Source: Candidatus Bacteroides merdipullorum (GTDB taxonomy: Bacteria; Bacteroidota; Bacteroidia; Bacteroidales; Bacteroidaceae). Taken from it: a stretch of 64,000 bases of DNA. The notes beneath the pieces were generated by a model. It ran no database searches and was not told the origin of the DNA. It saw only the letters and a list, made by a program, of their open reading frames with translations. The position numbers were made by a program, and so were the translations under genes. Below, piece after piece: positions 17,518-25,414 of this stretch. Each line of letters starts with the position of its first letter. Positions within the stretch are counted from its first letter, which is position 1. The stretch is taken from positions 1 to 64,000 of the forward strand of contig DXCK01000036.1 of assembly GCA_019116045.1 (NCBI GenBank), in the 5' to 3' direction.

Positions 17518-19845
17518 TCAAAGAAGCGTAATCCGCGCCGTCTTCACGCGGTCGCTGCTGCCGCCAATCATCACGTCGAAGTCGCCCGGCTCGCAGACGA
17601 AATCCAGGTCGTAGTCGTAGAACTTCAGCAGGTCGGCCGTAATCTTGAAGCTGACCTCGCGGCTCTCGCCGGCCTTGAGGAAGATTTTCTGGAAGCCCTT
17701 CAGCTCTTGCACGGGACGGGTGATGCTGCCCACGCGGTCGCGCAGGTAGAGCTGGACCACCTCGGCTCCGTCGCGCGAGCCGGTGTTGGTCAGGGTGACG
17801 GTGGCGGTGATTTCGCCGTTCTGGTTCATCTGCGTCTTGTCCAGGCGGATGTCACTGTACTGGAACGTGGTGTACGACAGGCCGTAGCCGAAGGCGTAGA
17901 GCGGCTCGTTGGGCACGTCGAGGTAGTTGCTGCGGAACTTCGTAAACCAGTGGCCCTGTTCGAGCGGGCGCCCGGTGTTCTTGTGGTTGTAGTAGAGCGG
18001 AATCTGCCCCACGTTGCGGGGGAAGGTCATGCTCAGCTTGCCGCTGGGGTTGACGTCGCCGAACAGCACGTCGGCAATGGCATAGGCGGCCTCGCTGCCC
18101 CCGAACCACACGTTGAGGATGGCCGGCACGTTCTCCTGCTCCCAATCCAGCGTCAGGGGGCGTCCCGCAAAGAGGGTCAGCACGACGGGCTTGCCGGTCT
18201 GCAACAAGGCTTCGAGCAGGCGGCGCTGCGTGTCGGGGATGCCGATGTCGCTGCGGCTGGAGCTTTCGCCCGACATTTCGGAGGCTTCGCCCAGGGCGGC
18301 CACGATGACGTCGGCACGGGCAGCCACGGCCAGCGCTTCGTCCAGCAGCTCCTGGTCGGTGCGGTTGTCACGGTTCAGCGAGCGGCCGAACATGGTGGAG
18401 TTCTCCTCTTGCTTGGCGTCGCTCATCAGGTTGCTGCCCTTGGCGTAAAGGACTTCGACCTTCTTTCCGGCGACTTCCTTCAGGCCTTCGTACAGCGAGG
18501 GATAGTCGTCCAGACGGGCGGCCACGCTCCACGTGCCGGGCATGTTGCTGCGCGAATGGGCCATCGGGCCGATGACGGCCACCGTGCCCTGCTTCTTCAG
18601 CGGGAGTACGGGCGCCTGTCCGGCCTGGGCGGGCTCGTTCTTCAGCAGCACGAAGCTGCCGGCGGCGATGCGTCGGGCGGCGGCACGGTGTTCGGCGTTG
18701 AACACTTCCTTGGCCGGGCGCTTCAGGTCGCAATACTTGTAGGGGTCGTCAAACAGTCCGAGCTTCCACTTCGCCTCGAGGATGCGGCGGCAGGCCTGGT
18801 CGACGTAGTGCATGCTGATTTTGCCTTCGTCGAGCGACTTCTTCAGCGTGCCGACGAAGCCGTTGCTGACCATGTCCATGTCAACTCCCGCTTCGAGGGC
18901 GCGGGCCGACACCTGCTGCAAGTCGCCGATGCCGTGGGCAATCATCTCGTAGATGCCCGTGTAGTCGGTCACGACAAAGCCGTCGAACTTCCACTGGTCG
19001 CGCAGCAGGTCGGTCATCAGCCAACGGTTGGCCGTGGCGGGCACCCCGTCGACCTCGTTGAACGAGGCCATGACGCTGCCTGCTCCCGCCTCGACGGCCG
19101 CCTGGTAGGGCAGGAAATATTCGTTGTACATGCGGTTGCGGCTCATGTCGACCGTGTTATAGTCGCGCCCGGCCTCCGAGGCGCCGTAGAGGGCGAAGTG
19201 CTTGACGCAGGCCATGATTTGGTTGTTGGCCTGGAGCTGTGTCGCACGGTCGGCGCCCTGGTAGCCACGCACCATCGCCCGTGCAATGGCGGCGCCCAGG
19301 AAGGGGTCTTCACCGCTGCCCTCGCTGACGCGTCCCCAGCGCGGGTCGCGGCTGATGTCGACCATCGGGCTGAACGTCCAGCAGATGCCGTCGGCGCTGG
19401 CTTCGGTGGCCGCGATGCGGGCCGACTCTTCCACGGCGTCCATGTCCCACGAGCACGACAGGCCCAGGGGGATGGGGAACACCGTTTCGTAGCCGTGTAT
19501 GACATCCATGCCGAACAGCAGGGGGATGCCCAGGCGCGAGTTCTCGACCGCCAGGCGCTGCACGTCGCGTATGCGTTCGACGCCCTTCAGATTGAACAAG
19601 CCGCCCACCAAGCCTTGCTCGATAAGCTTGGCCACGTCGCTGCTCTTGGCCTGCCCGGTGACTATCTCGCCGGTGACGGGCAGGTTGAGCTGGCCGATTT
19701 TTTCTTCTACTGTCATCTTACTCATCAGTTCAGAGATGAACGTGTCCATGTCGCGCGGGGTGGTCGCCGGGGTTTCGCCCTTGGGCGAGGCCGAGGCCAG
19801 CAGGGCCGACACAGAAGCTACAGCTAACAAGGATAATCTTTTCAT
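17518..19845 (-). CDS. bglX: GH3 beta-glucosidase (BglX-like)
   Basis: The 775-residue exported enzyme has a signal peptide (SLLAVASVSALLASASP), the GH3 TIM barrel, the alpha/beta sandwich and a C-terminal fibronectin III-like domain (EVVQLYLRDRVGSITRPVQE). The nucleophile is Asp294 in FVVTDYTGIYEM and the likely acid/base is Glu527 in GEASEMSGESSSRSD, which matches E. coli BglX. KHFALYG and the substrate-pocket RWGRVSEGSGEDPFL are present. A Bacteroides GH3 of this kind is known to act on beta-1,2-glucooligosaccharides (sophorose series), which fits the GH144 partner. It would release glucose from oligosaccharides in the periplasm. It is first in the minus-strand operon, 370 bases upstream of the EEP gene, with a -7 box at 19964-19971. 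Confidence 0.92.
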   Translation of the reverse strand: MKRLSLLAVASVSALLASASPKGETPATTPRDMDTFISELMSKMTVEEKIGQLNLPVTGEIVTGQAKSSDVAKLIEQGLVGGLFNLKGVERIRDVQRLAVENSRLGIPLLFGMDVIHGYETVFPIPLGLSCSWDMDAVEESARIAATEASADGICWTFSPMVDISRDPRWGRVSEGSGEDPFLGAAIARAMVRGYQGADRATQLQANNQIMACVKHFALYGASEAGRDYNTVDMSRNRMYNEYFLPYQAAVEAGAGSVMASFNEVDGVPATANRWLMTDLLRDQWKFDGFVVTDYTGIYEMIAHGIGDLQQVSARALEAGVDMDMVSNGFVGTLKKSLDEGKISMHYVDQACRRILEAKWKLGLFDDPYKYCDLKRPAKEVFNAEHRAAARRIAAGSFVLLKNEPAQAGQAPVLPLKKQGTVAVIGPMAHSRSNMPGTWSVAARLDDYPSLYEGLKEVAGKKVEVLYAKGSNLMSDAKQEENSTMFGRSLNRDNRTDQELLDEALAVAARADVIVAALGEASEMSGESSSRSDIGIPDTQRRLLEALLQTGKPVVLTLFAGRPLTLDWEQENVPAILNVWFGGSEAAYAIADVLFGDVNPSGKLSMTFPRNVGQIPLYYNHKNTGRPLEQGHWFTKFRSNYLDVPNEPLYAFGYGLSYTTFQYSDIRLDKTQMNQNGEITATVTLTNTGSRDGAEVVQLYLRDRVGSITRPVQELKGFQKIFLKAGESREVSFKITADLLKFYDYDLDFVCEPGDFDVMIGGSSDRVKTARITLL

Positions 19846-19963
19846 GTTTCTTCAGTTTGTTTATCAGGTTTATTAATATTAGGTGTCACGTCCGGTTGCC
19901 TGCCGATCCGGGCAGACGGGGCACGGCGGGGGCGGGCGCACGCCCGGCTGCCAATGCTTCGTA

Positions 19964-19971
19964 CAAATATA
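19964..19971 (-). promoter_or_regulatory. -7 box (TATATTTG) for the GH3 operon
   Basis: The minus strand reads TATATTTGTAC about 120 bases upstream of the GH3 start, leaving a moderately long, GC-rich leader. Confidence 0.5.
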
Positions 19972-20313
19972 GGAAACGGAAGGCGATGAAAGCAAAAAAA
20001 CAGATACGTATTTAATACGTTTTCCGTTTTTTTTACTGAAAGGGCACTACTGTTTTATTGCTCAAACGCGTGTATCTGGCTGTATGACAAAGATTTGAAA
20101 ACTGACTTCCGACGCGGCCGAAAAGCCCCAAAAAACATCCCTGCCCGACCCCGCTGCGGCCGCCGCGCGCAAGAGCCGCGCCCCGTGCGGACGGGAGCCG
20201 GCGCCGGGACGGACGGGAGGCAACAAAAAAGCCCCCGCGTCATCACGACGCGAAGGCTTACTATGCCTTATTATAAAAAAAACAGAAAAAACCTCAACGG
20301 AAAAGAGGCCTTC
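19972..20313. other. Spacer with GC-rich repeat motif, no gene seen
   Basis: An AT-rich stretch at 19990-20035 is followed by a GC-rich block (20145-20222) with CGCAAGAGCCGCGCCCCGTG and CGGACGGGAGCC, another copy of the spacer motif, then an A-rich stretch before the tRNA. I see no open frame with coding character. Confidence 0.5.
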
Positions 20314-20398
20314 TGGTGCGGGTGACAGGACTCGAACCTGCACGCCTCGCGGCACCAGATCCTAAGTCTGGCGCGGCTGCCAATTACGCCACACCCGC
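20314..20398 (-). tRNA. tRNA-Leu(UAG)
   Basis: The cloverleaf is complete: acceptor GCGGGTG pairs with CACCCGC, followed by discriminator A and encoded CCA; anticodon stem CCAGA/TCTGG holds loop CTTAGGA (anticodon TAG, decoding CUA and, by wobble, other CUN codons). The class II variable arm TGCCGCGAGGCGT and T-loop GGTTCGAGTCC are present. It has a promoter box just upstream at 20419-20426. Confidence 0.95.
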
Positions 20399-20418
20399 TT
20401 GTGCTCGCGTATGCGGGG

Positions 20419-20426
20419 CAAAGATA
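20419..20426 (-). promoter_or_regulatory. -7 box (TATCTTTG) for tRNA-Leu
   Basis: The minus strand reads TACGTATCTTTGCCCCGC, with the box ending about 20 bases before the mature tRNA 5' end. Confidence 0.6.
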
Positions 20427-20476
20427 CGTAGTTTTTTCTTTCCGACCAACATTCCGGGCAGGAAAGTGCACGATGG

Positions 20477-21490
20477 TCAGTCCGAAGGACTGTTCAGCAG
20501 GGCGCGGGCAGCTTCGATGAGGGTGTCGCGGCCCTGGTCTTCGTCTTCGTCGGTCATGTCGAGCTTGATGTCGGGGTCGATGCCGAACTCGATGTGCTGC
20601 TGCTGGGCGTCGAGCATGGGGCTGGCAGAGAAGCGCACGCCCCAGCCGTTGGGCAGTTCGGAGGAGAAAGGCAGGCCGGAGCCGCCGCCGGTCTTGTCGC
20701 CCAGCAAGGTGACTTGCGGCAGGCAGTTCATGGAGTTGACGAAGTCGTTGGTCGCGCTGTACGCATGGCGGTTGGTCAGCACGACGACGGGTTTCTGCCA
20801 GCGCACGCCGTCGGGTGGGTCGAGGTAGACGGGTTCGGGGTCGGAAAAGTCGGAGTGTCCGGGGCCGGTTTTGTGCTGGATGTAGCCCGTCAGCACCCGT
20901 TCGTTGGTGAAGCGGGCGGCGAGCTGCGAGGCGGTGGTCAGGTTGCCGCCGCCGTTGTTGCGCACGTCGATGATGAGCCCGTTGCACACGGCCAGGTAGA
21001 GCAGCATCTCGTCCAGGTTACCATCCCCAATGCCGGAGGAGAAATCGCCGTAGTACACGTATCCGATGTTGTCCTGGAGGATGGTATATTCCGCCCCGCC
21101 GCCGATGCGGTAGTCACGGCCCAGGTACTGCTCTACCAGCGCCTCGTCGAAGTTGCGCGGATAGTCGAGGTACCAGTCCCAGTAGCGGGCCGTGTTCCAG
21201 GCGGAATAGAGGTTGACATGTCCGTCTTTCAGCTCGGCCAGCATATTGCCCAGCACTTCGAAGAGGGCGTCGTCGCCCATGTCGTCCGTAATCTGGACGC
21301 GGTATTGCTCGTAGATGGCATCCCAGTCGATGCCTTTGTAGTCCAGGAAACAGTAGTGTTCGTCGATGAGCTTCCAGAGGGCTTCGAAATTGCCCGTGGG
21401 ACTGTTGTCGTATTCGTCTTCGCGGATGCAGCCGCCCAACACGAGGGGCAGCGCACACATTATATATATATAGGAAAGCAATCGTTTCAT
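20477..21490 (-). CDS. S41 family peptidase lipoprotein
   Basis: The 337-residue lipoprotein (LPLVLGGCIRED, Cys21) has a helical N-terminal tri-helical region (NFEALWKLIDEHYCFLDYKG), typical of C-terminal-processing peptidase relatives, and the S41 catalytic core. NGLIIDVRNNGGGN is the conserved strand-loop, the nucleophile Ser lies in TNRHAYSATNDFVN (about residue 245), and the likely Lys in LGDKTGGGSGLP. A PDZ insert is short or absent. It would act in the periplasm on envelope peptides. It is the last gene of a tight three-gene operon after parC and the DUF3316 gene (6-base gap). Confidence 0.88.
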   Translation of the reverse strand: MKRLLSYIYIMCALPLVLGGCIREDEYDNSPTGNFEALWKLIDEHYCFLDYKGIDWDAIYEQYRVQITDDMGDDALFEVLGNMLAELKDGHVNLYSAWNTARYWDWYLDYPRNFDEALVEQYLGRDYRIGGGAEYTILQDNIGYVYYGDFSSGIGDGNLDEMLLYLAVCNGLIIDVRNNGGGNLTTASQLAARFTNERVLTGYIQHKTGPGHSDFSDPEPVYLDPPDGVRWQKPVVVLTNRHAYSATNDFVNSMNCLPQVTLLGDKTGGGSGLPFSSELPNGWGVRFSASPMLDAQQQHIEFGIDPDIKLDMTDEDEDQGRDTLIEAARALLNSPSD

Positions 21491-21496
21491 ACGGCG

Positions 21497-22321
21497 TCAG
21501 CGGTTAGGGAGGAGGGAGAATTGTTTGACAAAACCCACCATGAAGATGTGCCCGTAGGCGTGCGTCTCCAAGTGGTTGAGTTTAGATTGCCGGACATCCC
21601 ACAGGTAGGTGAAGCGCATCTTGAGGCGCCCGGCGGGGAAGTCGAGCGAAAGGCGGTGCCGCCAGGAAGGAGCATTGTGCAGCGACGTAAACTTCACCAC
21701 GCCTCCGGCATTGCCCAGCGAAAAGATTTCGTAGTACGACTGCCCGTAGTGGGGCGAGAAGGCCATGCCCAGCAGGGGTACGTCGAGCTGGTAGCGCAAG
21801 GTCAGGGGCACGCGCCGCACGCGGAAGTCCCACACGGCGGCCACCGAAGCATCCAGCGCCACGGAGGCACGGGCCGAGGCGGGGTTGTTGCCGTTGCGCA
21901 GGTTCCACACGAAGCCGCCCGCCGCATCCACCAATCCACCGGCCAGCAGGCGCAGGCCGCCCGCGCGGTAGAGGCGGTAGTGTAGGCCGTAGTTCCAGTT
22001 CACAAGGGCAGACAGCGTGTTGTTGTTGTCCACGTGGTTATGCGTGTAGTTGGCATAACCCTGGAAGAAGGCTTGACGCATCCATCGGCCGTCGCCCCAC
22101 TTGGTCTGACGCAGGCTCTCGCGCGACAGACGGAACTCCACGCCCCGGTATTCCTGGGGCGAGAGATAGGTGTCGTACATGTTCGCCCAACCCAAGCCGT
22201 ACATCGTGGCCCGCTGGATGGGGCGGTCGGGCACGGAGTCGGCCGTCCCCTCCCCCGGCACGGCGGCGGCCCGCACGAGCGGCAGGAGCAGTAACAGAAA
22301 GAATAATAGGTTTCGTTTCAT
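21497..22321 (-). CDS. DUF3316 outer-membrane protein
   Basis: The 274-residue protein has a cleavable signal peptide (LLFFLLLLLPLVRAAA) and then DUF3316, common in Bacteroidales: MYGLGWANMYDTYLSPQEY, TQ/NHVDNNNTLSALVNWNYG, LRYQLDVPLLGMAFSPHYGQ and repeated amphipathic beta strands. The ending VGFVKQFSLLPNR and strand pattern suggest a small outer-membrane barrel. Function is not known. It is co-transcribed with parC (11-base gap) and the S41 peptidase. Confidence 0.82.
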   Translation of the reverse strand: MKRNLLFFLLLLLPLVRAAAVPGEGTADSVPDRPIQRATMYGLGWANMYDTYLSPQEYRGVEFRLSRESLRQTKWGDGRWMRQAFFQGYANYTHNHVDNNNTLSALVNWNYGLHYRLYRAGGLRLLAGGLVDAAGGFVWNLRNGNNPASARASVALDASVAAVWDFRVRRVPLTLRYQLDVPLLGMAFSPHYGQSYYEIFSLGNAGGVVKFTSLHNAPSWRHRLSLDFPAGRLKMRFTYLWDVRQSKLNHLETHAYGHIFMVGFVKQFSLLPNR

Positions 22322-22332
22322 CAGTAGTCGGG

Positions 22333-25008
22333 TCAGAATAGTTTCATTTGTCCGGTCAGCTCGTCCAAGATGTCGCCCGGCGTTTTGTCCTTGTCGGGGT
22401 CCAGGTCTTCGGGCTCTTCTTCAGGTCCTGCCGAAGCCGGGTCGACAGGCTCCGGACGGCGCGTCGGCTCCAGTTCGTTCACCGTGTCGAGGGTGTAGGT
22501 GGTCAGACGTTTGCCCTTGGCCTTGAAGCCCTTGACGGCGATGAAGTCGTCGGCCTCGATGACCAGGGGGTCGCGGAAGGCATCGTGCCCGCCGAACACC
22601 ACCTCGAGGCGCGGATACGGCTCGTCGGTCAGCAGGATGAGGCGGTTCTTGCGGTTCTCGCCCAGGTAGTTCTGCTTGCGGGCCGTCGCCTCCAGGCAGA
22701 AACGCTTGATGTAGGGGTAGTTCTGCTGGTCGGCGTCGTAGAGCACGGCGGTCCACACCTTCCCGGAGTCGAACTTCTCCAGCAGGCGGATGTCCGGCTC
22801 GTAATGGTTGGCCAGGTCGAAGTTGGTGGTATAGAAGTCGCCGCTTTCCAAGATGACCAGGATGCGGTCGTCGGTCTGAAACTCGCCCACGTATTCACCC
22901 CGTCCGTCGTAGTTCAGACGCAGCACGTCGCGGTCGAACCACACCTTGCGGCCCCCGAGCGTAGAAGCCCCGCGCTGCTTCAGCACAATCTTGTGCACCG
23001 GCAGGCGGGTCAGGATGTTGCCGATGGCTTGCCGGCCCTTGATGGCCAGTTGGCTGAAGTCTTCTTCAAACACTATCTTGCGCACCCTGGGGTTCGGTTT
23101 GAGGGTGACTTTGATGACTTCGGCCTCGCCGTTGGGATTGGCGCTGAAGTAGAGAATGCGCGAATCGGGCTTGCCTTGGGTGACGTCGTACTCGCGGTCG
23201 CGTACGACGCCGGTGACGAAAAATCGCTTGTAGAAACACGTGCCGTCCTTGCCGTCGCGGTACGCCACGTTATAGATGGTGCGCTTGTCGTTTTTCTTGA
23301 AGACGTTGACGTAAAGGATGTTCTTGCCCACGAACTTCTTGTCGGCCACGGGCGTCACCAGGTAACGGCCGTCGCGGTAGAAGATGATGATGTCGTCGAT
23401 GGGCGAGCAGTTGGCCACGAACTCGTCTTTCTTCAGCCCCGTGCCGATGAAACCCTCCTCGCGGTTGATGTAGAGTTTTTCGTTGGCCTCGATGACCTTG
23501 GTGGCCTCAATGACATCGAAGCTGCGCAGCTCGGTGCGGCGGGGGAAGTTCTTGCCGTATTTCTCGCGGAGCATCCGGAACCAGTCGACGGTGTATTCGA
23601 CGAGGTTGGCCAGGTGGCGGTCGGTCTCGGCCACGTCGGCCTTCATGCGGGCAATCTGCTCTTCGGCCTTGTCGCTGTTGAACTTGAGGATGCGGGCCAT
23701 CTTTATCTCCATCAGGCGCAGGATGTCGTCCTTGGTCACTTCGCGGATGAACGAGGGGTAGTAGGGCGTCAGCCGCAGGTCGATGTGCTCGCAGGCGGCA
23801 TCCATCGACTTGGCCTGCTCGAACTCGGCGTCCTTGTATATCCTTTCTTCGATGAATATCTTCTCGAGCGAGGCGAAGTGCAGCGCTTCCATCACTTCGG
23901 CGCGGTGAATCTCCAGCTCGCGTTGCAGGAGGTGTTTCGTGTTGTCCACCGACTTGCGCAAGACGTCGCTCACCGTCAGGAAGTGCGGCTTCTGGTCATC
24001 AATGACGCAGCAGTTGGGCGAGATGTTCACTTCGCAGTCCGTGAAGGCATAGAGGGCGTCGATGGTCTTGTCCGACGACACGCCGGGGGCGAGGTGGACG
24101 AGTATCTCGACGCTGCCGGACGTCAAGTCTTCTACCTTCCGTATCTTTATTTTCCCCTTCTCGCTGGCCTTGACGATGGAGTCGCACACGCCGGCCACGG
24201 TCTTCCCGTAGGGTATTTCGCGAATGGCGAGCGTCTTGTTGTCCACCTTTTCTATCTTGGAGCGGACGCGCACGGAACCGCCGCGCTCGCCGTCGTTGTA
24301 CTTGGACACGTCGATGCTGCCGCCCGTCTGGAAGTCGGGATAGAGGGCGAAAGGTTCGTCGTGCAGGTAGGCGACGGCAGCGTCGCACAGCTCGTTGAAG
24401 TTGTGCGGCAGTATCTTCGAGGAGAGGCCGACGGCAATGCCCTCGACGCCCTGTGCCAAAAGCAGGGGAAACTTGACGGGCAGGGTGACGGGCTCGCGGT
24501 TGCGGCCGTCGTACGACTGCTTCCACTCGGTGGTCTTGGGGTTAAAGACAACGTCGAGGGCGAACTTCGTCAGGCGCGCCTCGATGTATCGGGCAGCCGC
24601 CGCATCGTCGCCGGTCAGGATGTTGCCCCAGTTCCCCTGGCAGTCGATGAGCAAGTCTTTCTGCCCCAACTGCACCAGGGCGTCCTTGATGGAGGCGTCC
24701 CCGTGGGGGTGGAACTTCATGGCTTCGCCCACGATGTTGGCCACTTTGTTGTAGCGCCCGTCTTCCATGCGGCGCATGGTGTGCAGGATGCGCCGCTGCA
24801 CGGGCTTCAGTCCGTCCATGATGTGGGGCACCGCACGCTCCAGGATGACGTAGGAGGCGTAGTCCAGGAACCAGTTCTGGTACATGCCGTTCAGCCGGTG
24901 GCGCACCTCGCCGTCGCCGATGTCTGCCGGTTTATAGTCCGTATGCTCGCCCTCTTCGTCTGCCCGGGGCCATGTCTTCTCGATGTCGTCTTTGGAATCT
25001 TCGCTCAT
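22333..25008 (-). CDS. parC: DNA topoisomerase IV subunit A
   Basis: The 891-residue subunit cuts and reseals DNA during chromosome decatenation. The breakage-reunion domain is clear: RAVPHIMDGLKPVQRRILHT, the quinolone-pocket motif FHPHGDASIKDA and the catalytic Tyr141 in AAARYIEARLTKFA. A coiled coil and a C-terminal beta-pinwheel follow (residues about 500-830). The pinwheel lacks a canonical GyrA box (QRRGGKG), which favours ParC over GyrA. The C-terminal 50 residues are acidic and Pro-rich. It opens an operon with DUF3316 and S41 peptidase genes; parE is not in this window. Confidence 0.92.
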   Translation of the reverse strand: MSEDSKDDIEKTWPRADEEGEHTDYKPADIGDGEVRHRLNGMYQNWFLDYASYVILERAVPHIMDGLKPVQRRILHTMRRMEDGRYNKVANIVGEAMKFHPHGDASIKDALVQLGQKDLLIDCQGNWGNILTGDDAAAARYIEARLTKFALDVVFNPKTTEWKQSYDGRNREPVTLPVKFPLLLAQGVEGIAVGLSSKILPHNFNELCDAAVAYLHDEPFALYPDFQTGGSIDVSKYNDGERGGSVRVRSKIEKVDNKTLAIREIPYGKTVAGVCDSIVKASEKGKIKIRKVEDLTSGSVEILVHLAPGVSSDKTIDALYAFTDCEVNISPNCCVIDDQKPHFLTVSDVLRKSVDNTKHLLQRELEIHRAEVMEALHFASLEKIFIEERIYKDAEFEQAKSMDAACEHIDLRLTPYYPSFIREVTKDDILRLMEIKMARILKFNSDKAEEQIARMKADVAETDRHLANLVEYTVDWFRMLREKYGKNFPRRTELRSFDVIEATKVIEANEKLYINREEGFIGTGLKKDEFVANCSPIDDIIIFYRDGRYLVTPVADKKFVGKNILYVNVFKKNDKRTIYNVAYRDGKDGTCFYKRFFVTGVVRDREYDVTQGKPDSRILYFSANPNGEAEVIKVTLKPNPRVRKIVFEEDFSQLAIKGRQAIGNILTRLPVHKIVLKQRGASTLGGRKVWFDRDVLRLNYDGRGEYVGEFQTDDRILVILESGDFYTTNFDLANHYEPDIRLLEKFDSGKVWTAVLYDADQQNYPYIKRFCLEATARKQNYLGENRKNRLILLTDEPYPRLEVVFGGHDAFRDPLVIEADDFIAVKGFKAKGKRLTTYTLDTVNELEPTRRPEPVDPASAGPEEEPEDLDPDKDKTPGDILDELTGQMKLF

Positions 25009-25134
25009 ATCTTTTCGTCAGGGGAATCGGTGTAAAAACGGCCGCCGGCTGAGATGCCGCGACCGCAGGCAAATGTACGAAAATCCCTCGAAATAGGGAA
25101 AAAATAGGCCGACAAAAAAATAAAGCCACACTTA

Positions 25135-25167
25135 TTTGGAAGGAATGAAGTTTTTTGTGTACCTTTG
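25135..25167 (+). promoter_or_regulatory. Promoter of tRNA-Pro (TTTG-N21-TACCTTTG)
   Basis: The -33 TTTG at 25135-25138 and the -7 TACCTTTG at 25160-25167 have near-ideal Bacteroidetes spacing. The box ends 29 bases before the tRNA. Confidence 0.7.
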
Positions 25168-25196
25168 CGCCGTCAAAACGAAACGAGACAAAGCAT

Positions 25197-25272
25197 CGGA
25201 ATGTAGCGCAGTTGGTAGCGCACTACGTTCGGGACGTAGGGGTCGGGCGTTCGAGTCGCCTCATTCCGACCA
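25197..25272 (+). tRNA. tRNA-Pro(CGG)
   Basis: The 76-base gene has acceptor CGGAATG pairing with CATTCCG, discriminator A, encoded CCA, anticodon stem CTACG/CGTAG with loop TTCGGGA (anticodon CGG, decoding CCG) and T-loop GTTCGAGTC. All arms pair well. Confidence 0.95.
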
Positions 25273-25317
25273 AGCTGACAGGACAAGCCACTGCACCCCG
25301 CAGCGGCTTGTTTCGTT

Positions 25318-25392
25318 TATGCCCCGCGCCTGCGACGGGCAACGGCCGCGCTCCTTGCGAACAGTAGCCGCCCCCGTAGCGGACAAGAGACT
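25318..25392. repeat. GC-rich degenerate spacer motif
   Basis: The tRNA-Pro to sulfatase-maturase spacer contains GACGGGCAACGGCCGCGCTC, TTGCGAACAGTAGCCGC and GTAGCGGACAAGAGAC, a degenerate pair of the spacer motif. Confidence 0.5.
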
Positions 25393-25414
25393 TCACACCT
25401 TAATACCAGATTGT

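Noticed and set aside
17707..19827. Long open frame (706 codons) opposite GH3
   Set aside because: Antisense shadow; the GH3 gene on the other strand has both catalytic residues and full length.
22348..25035. Very long open frame (895 codons) on the plus strand opposite parC
   Set aside because: It is the antisense shadow of parC in GC-rich DNA: it lacks recognisable domains, is Val/Leu/Gly/His-biased, and parC is complete with all motifs.
25136..25414. N-terminal extension of the sulfatase maturase through the tRNA-Pro gene
   Set aside because: The extension would translate the tRNA and spacer; family homology begins at the Met at 25415.
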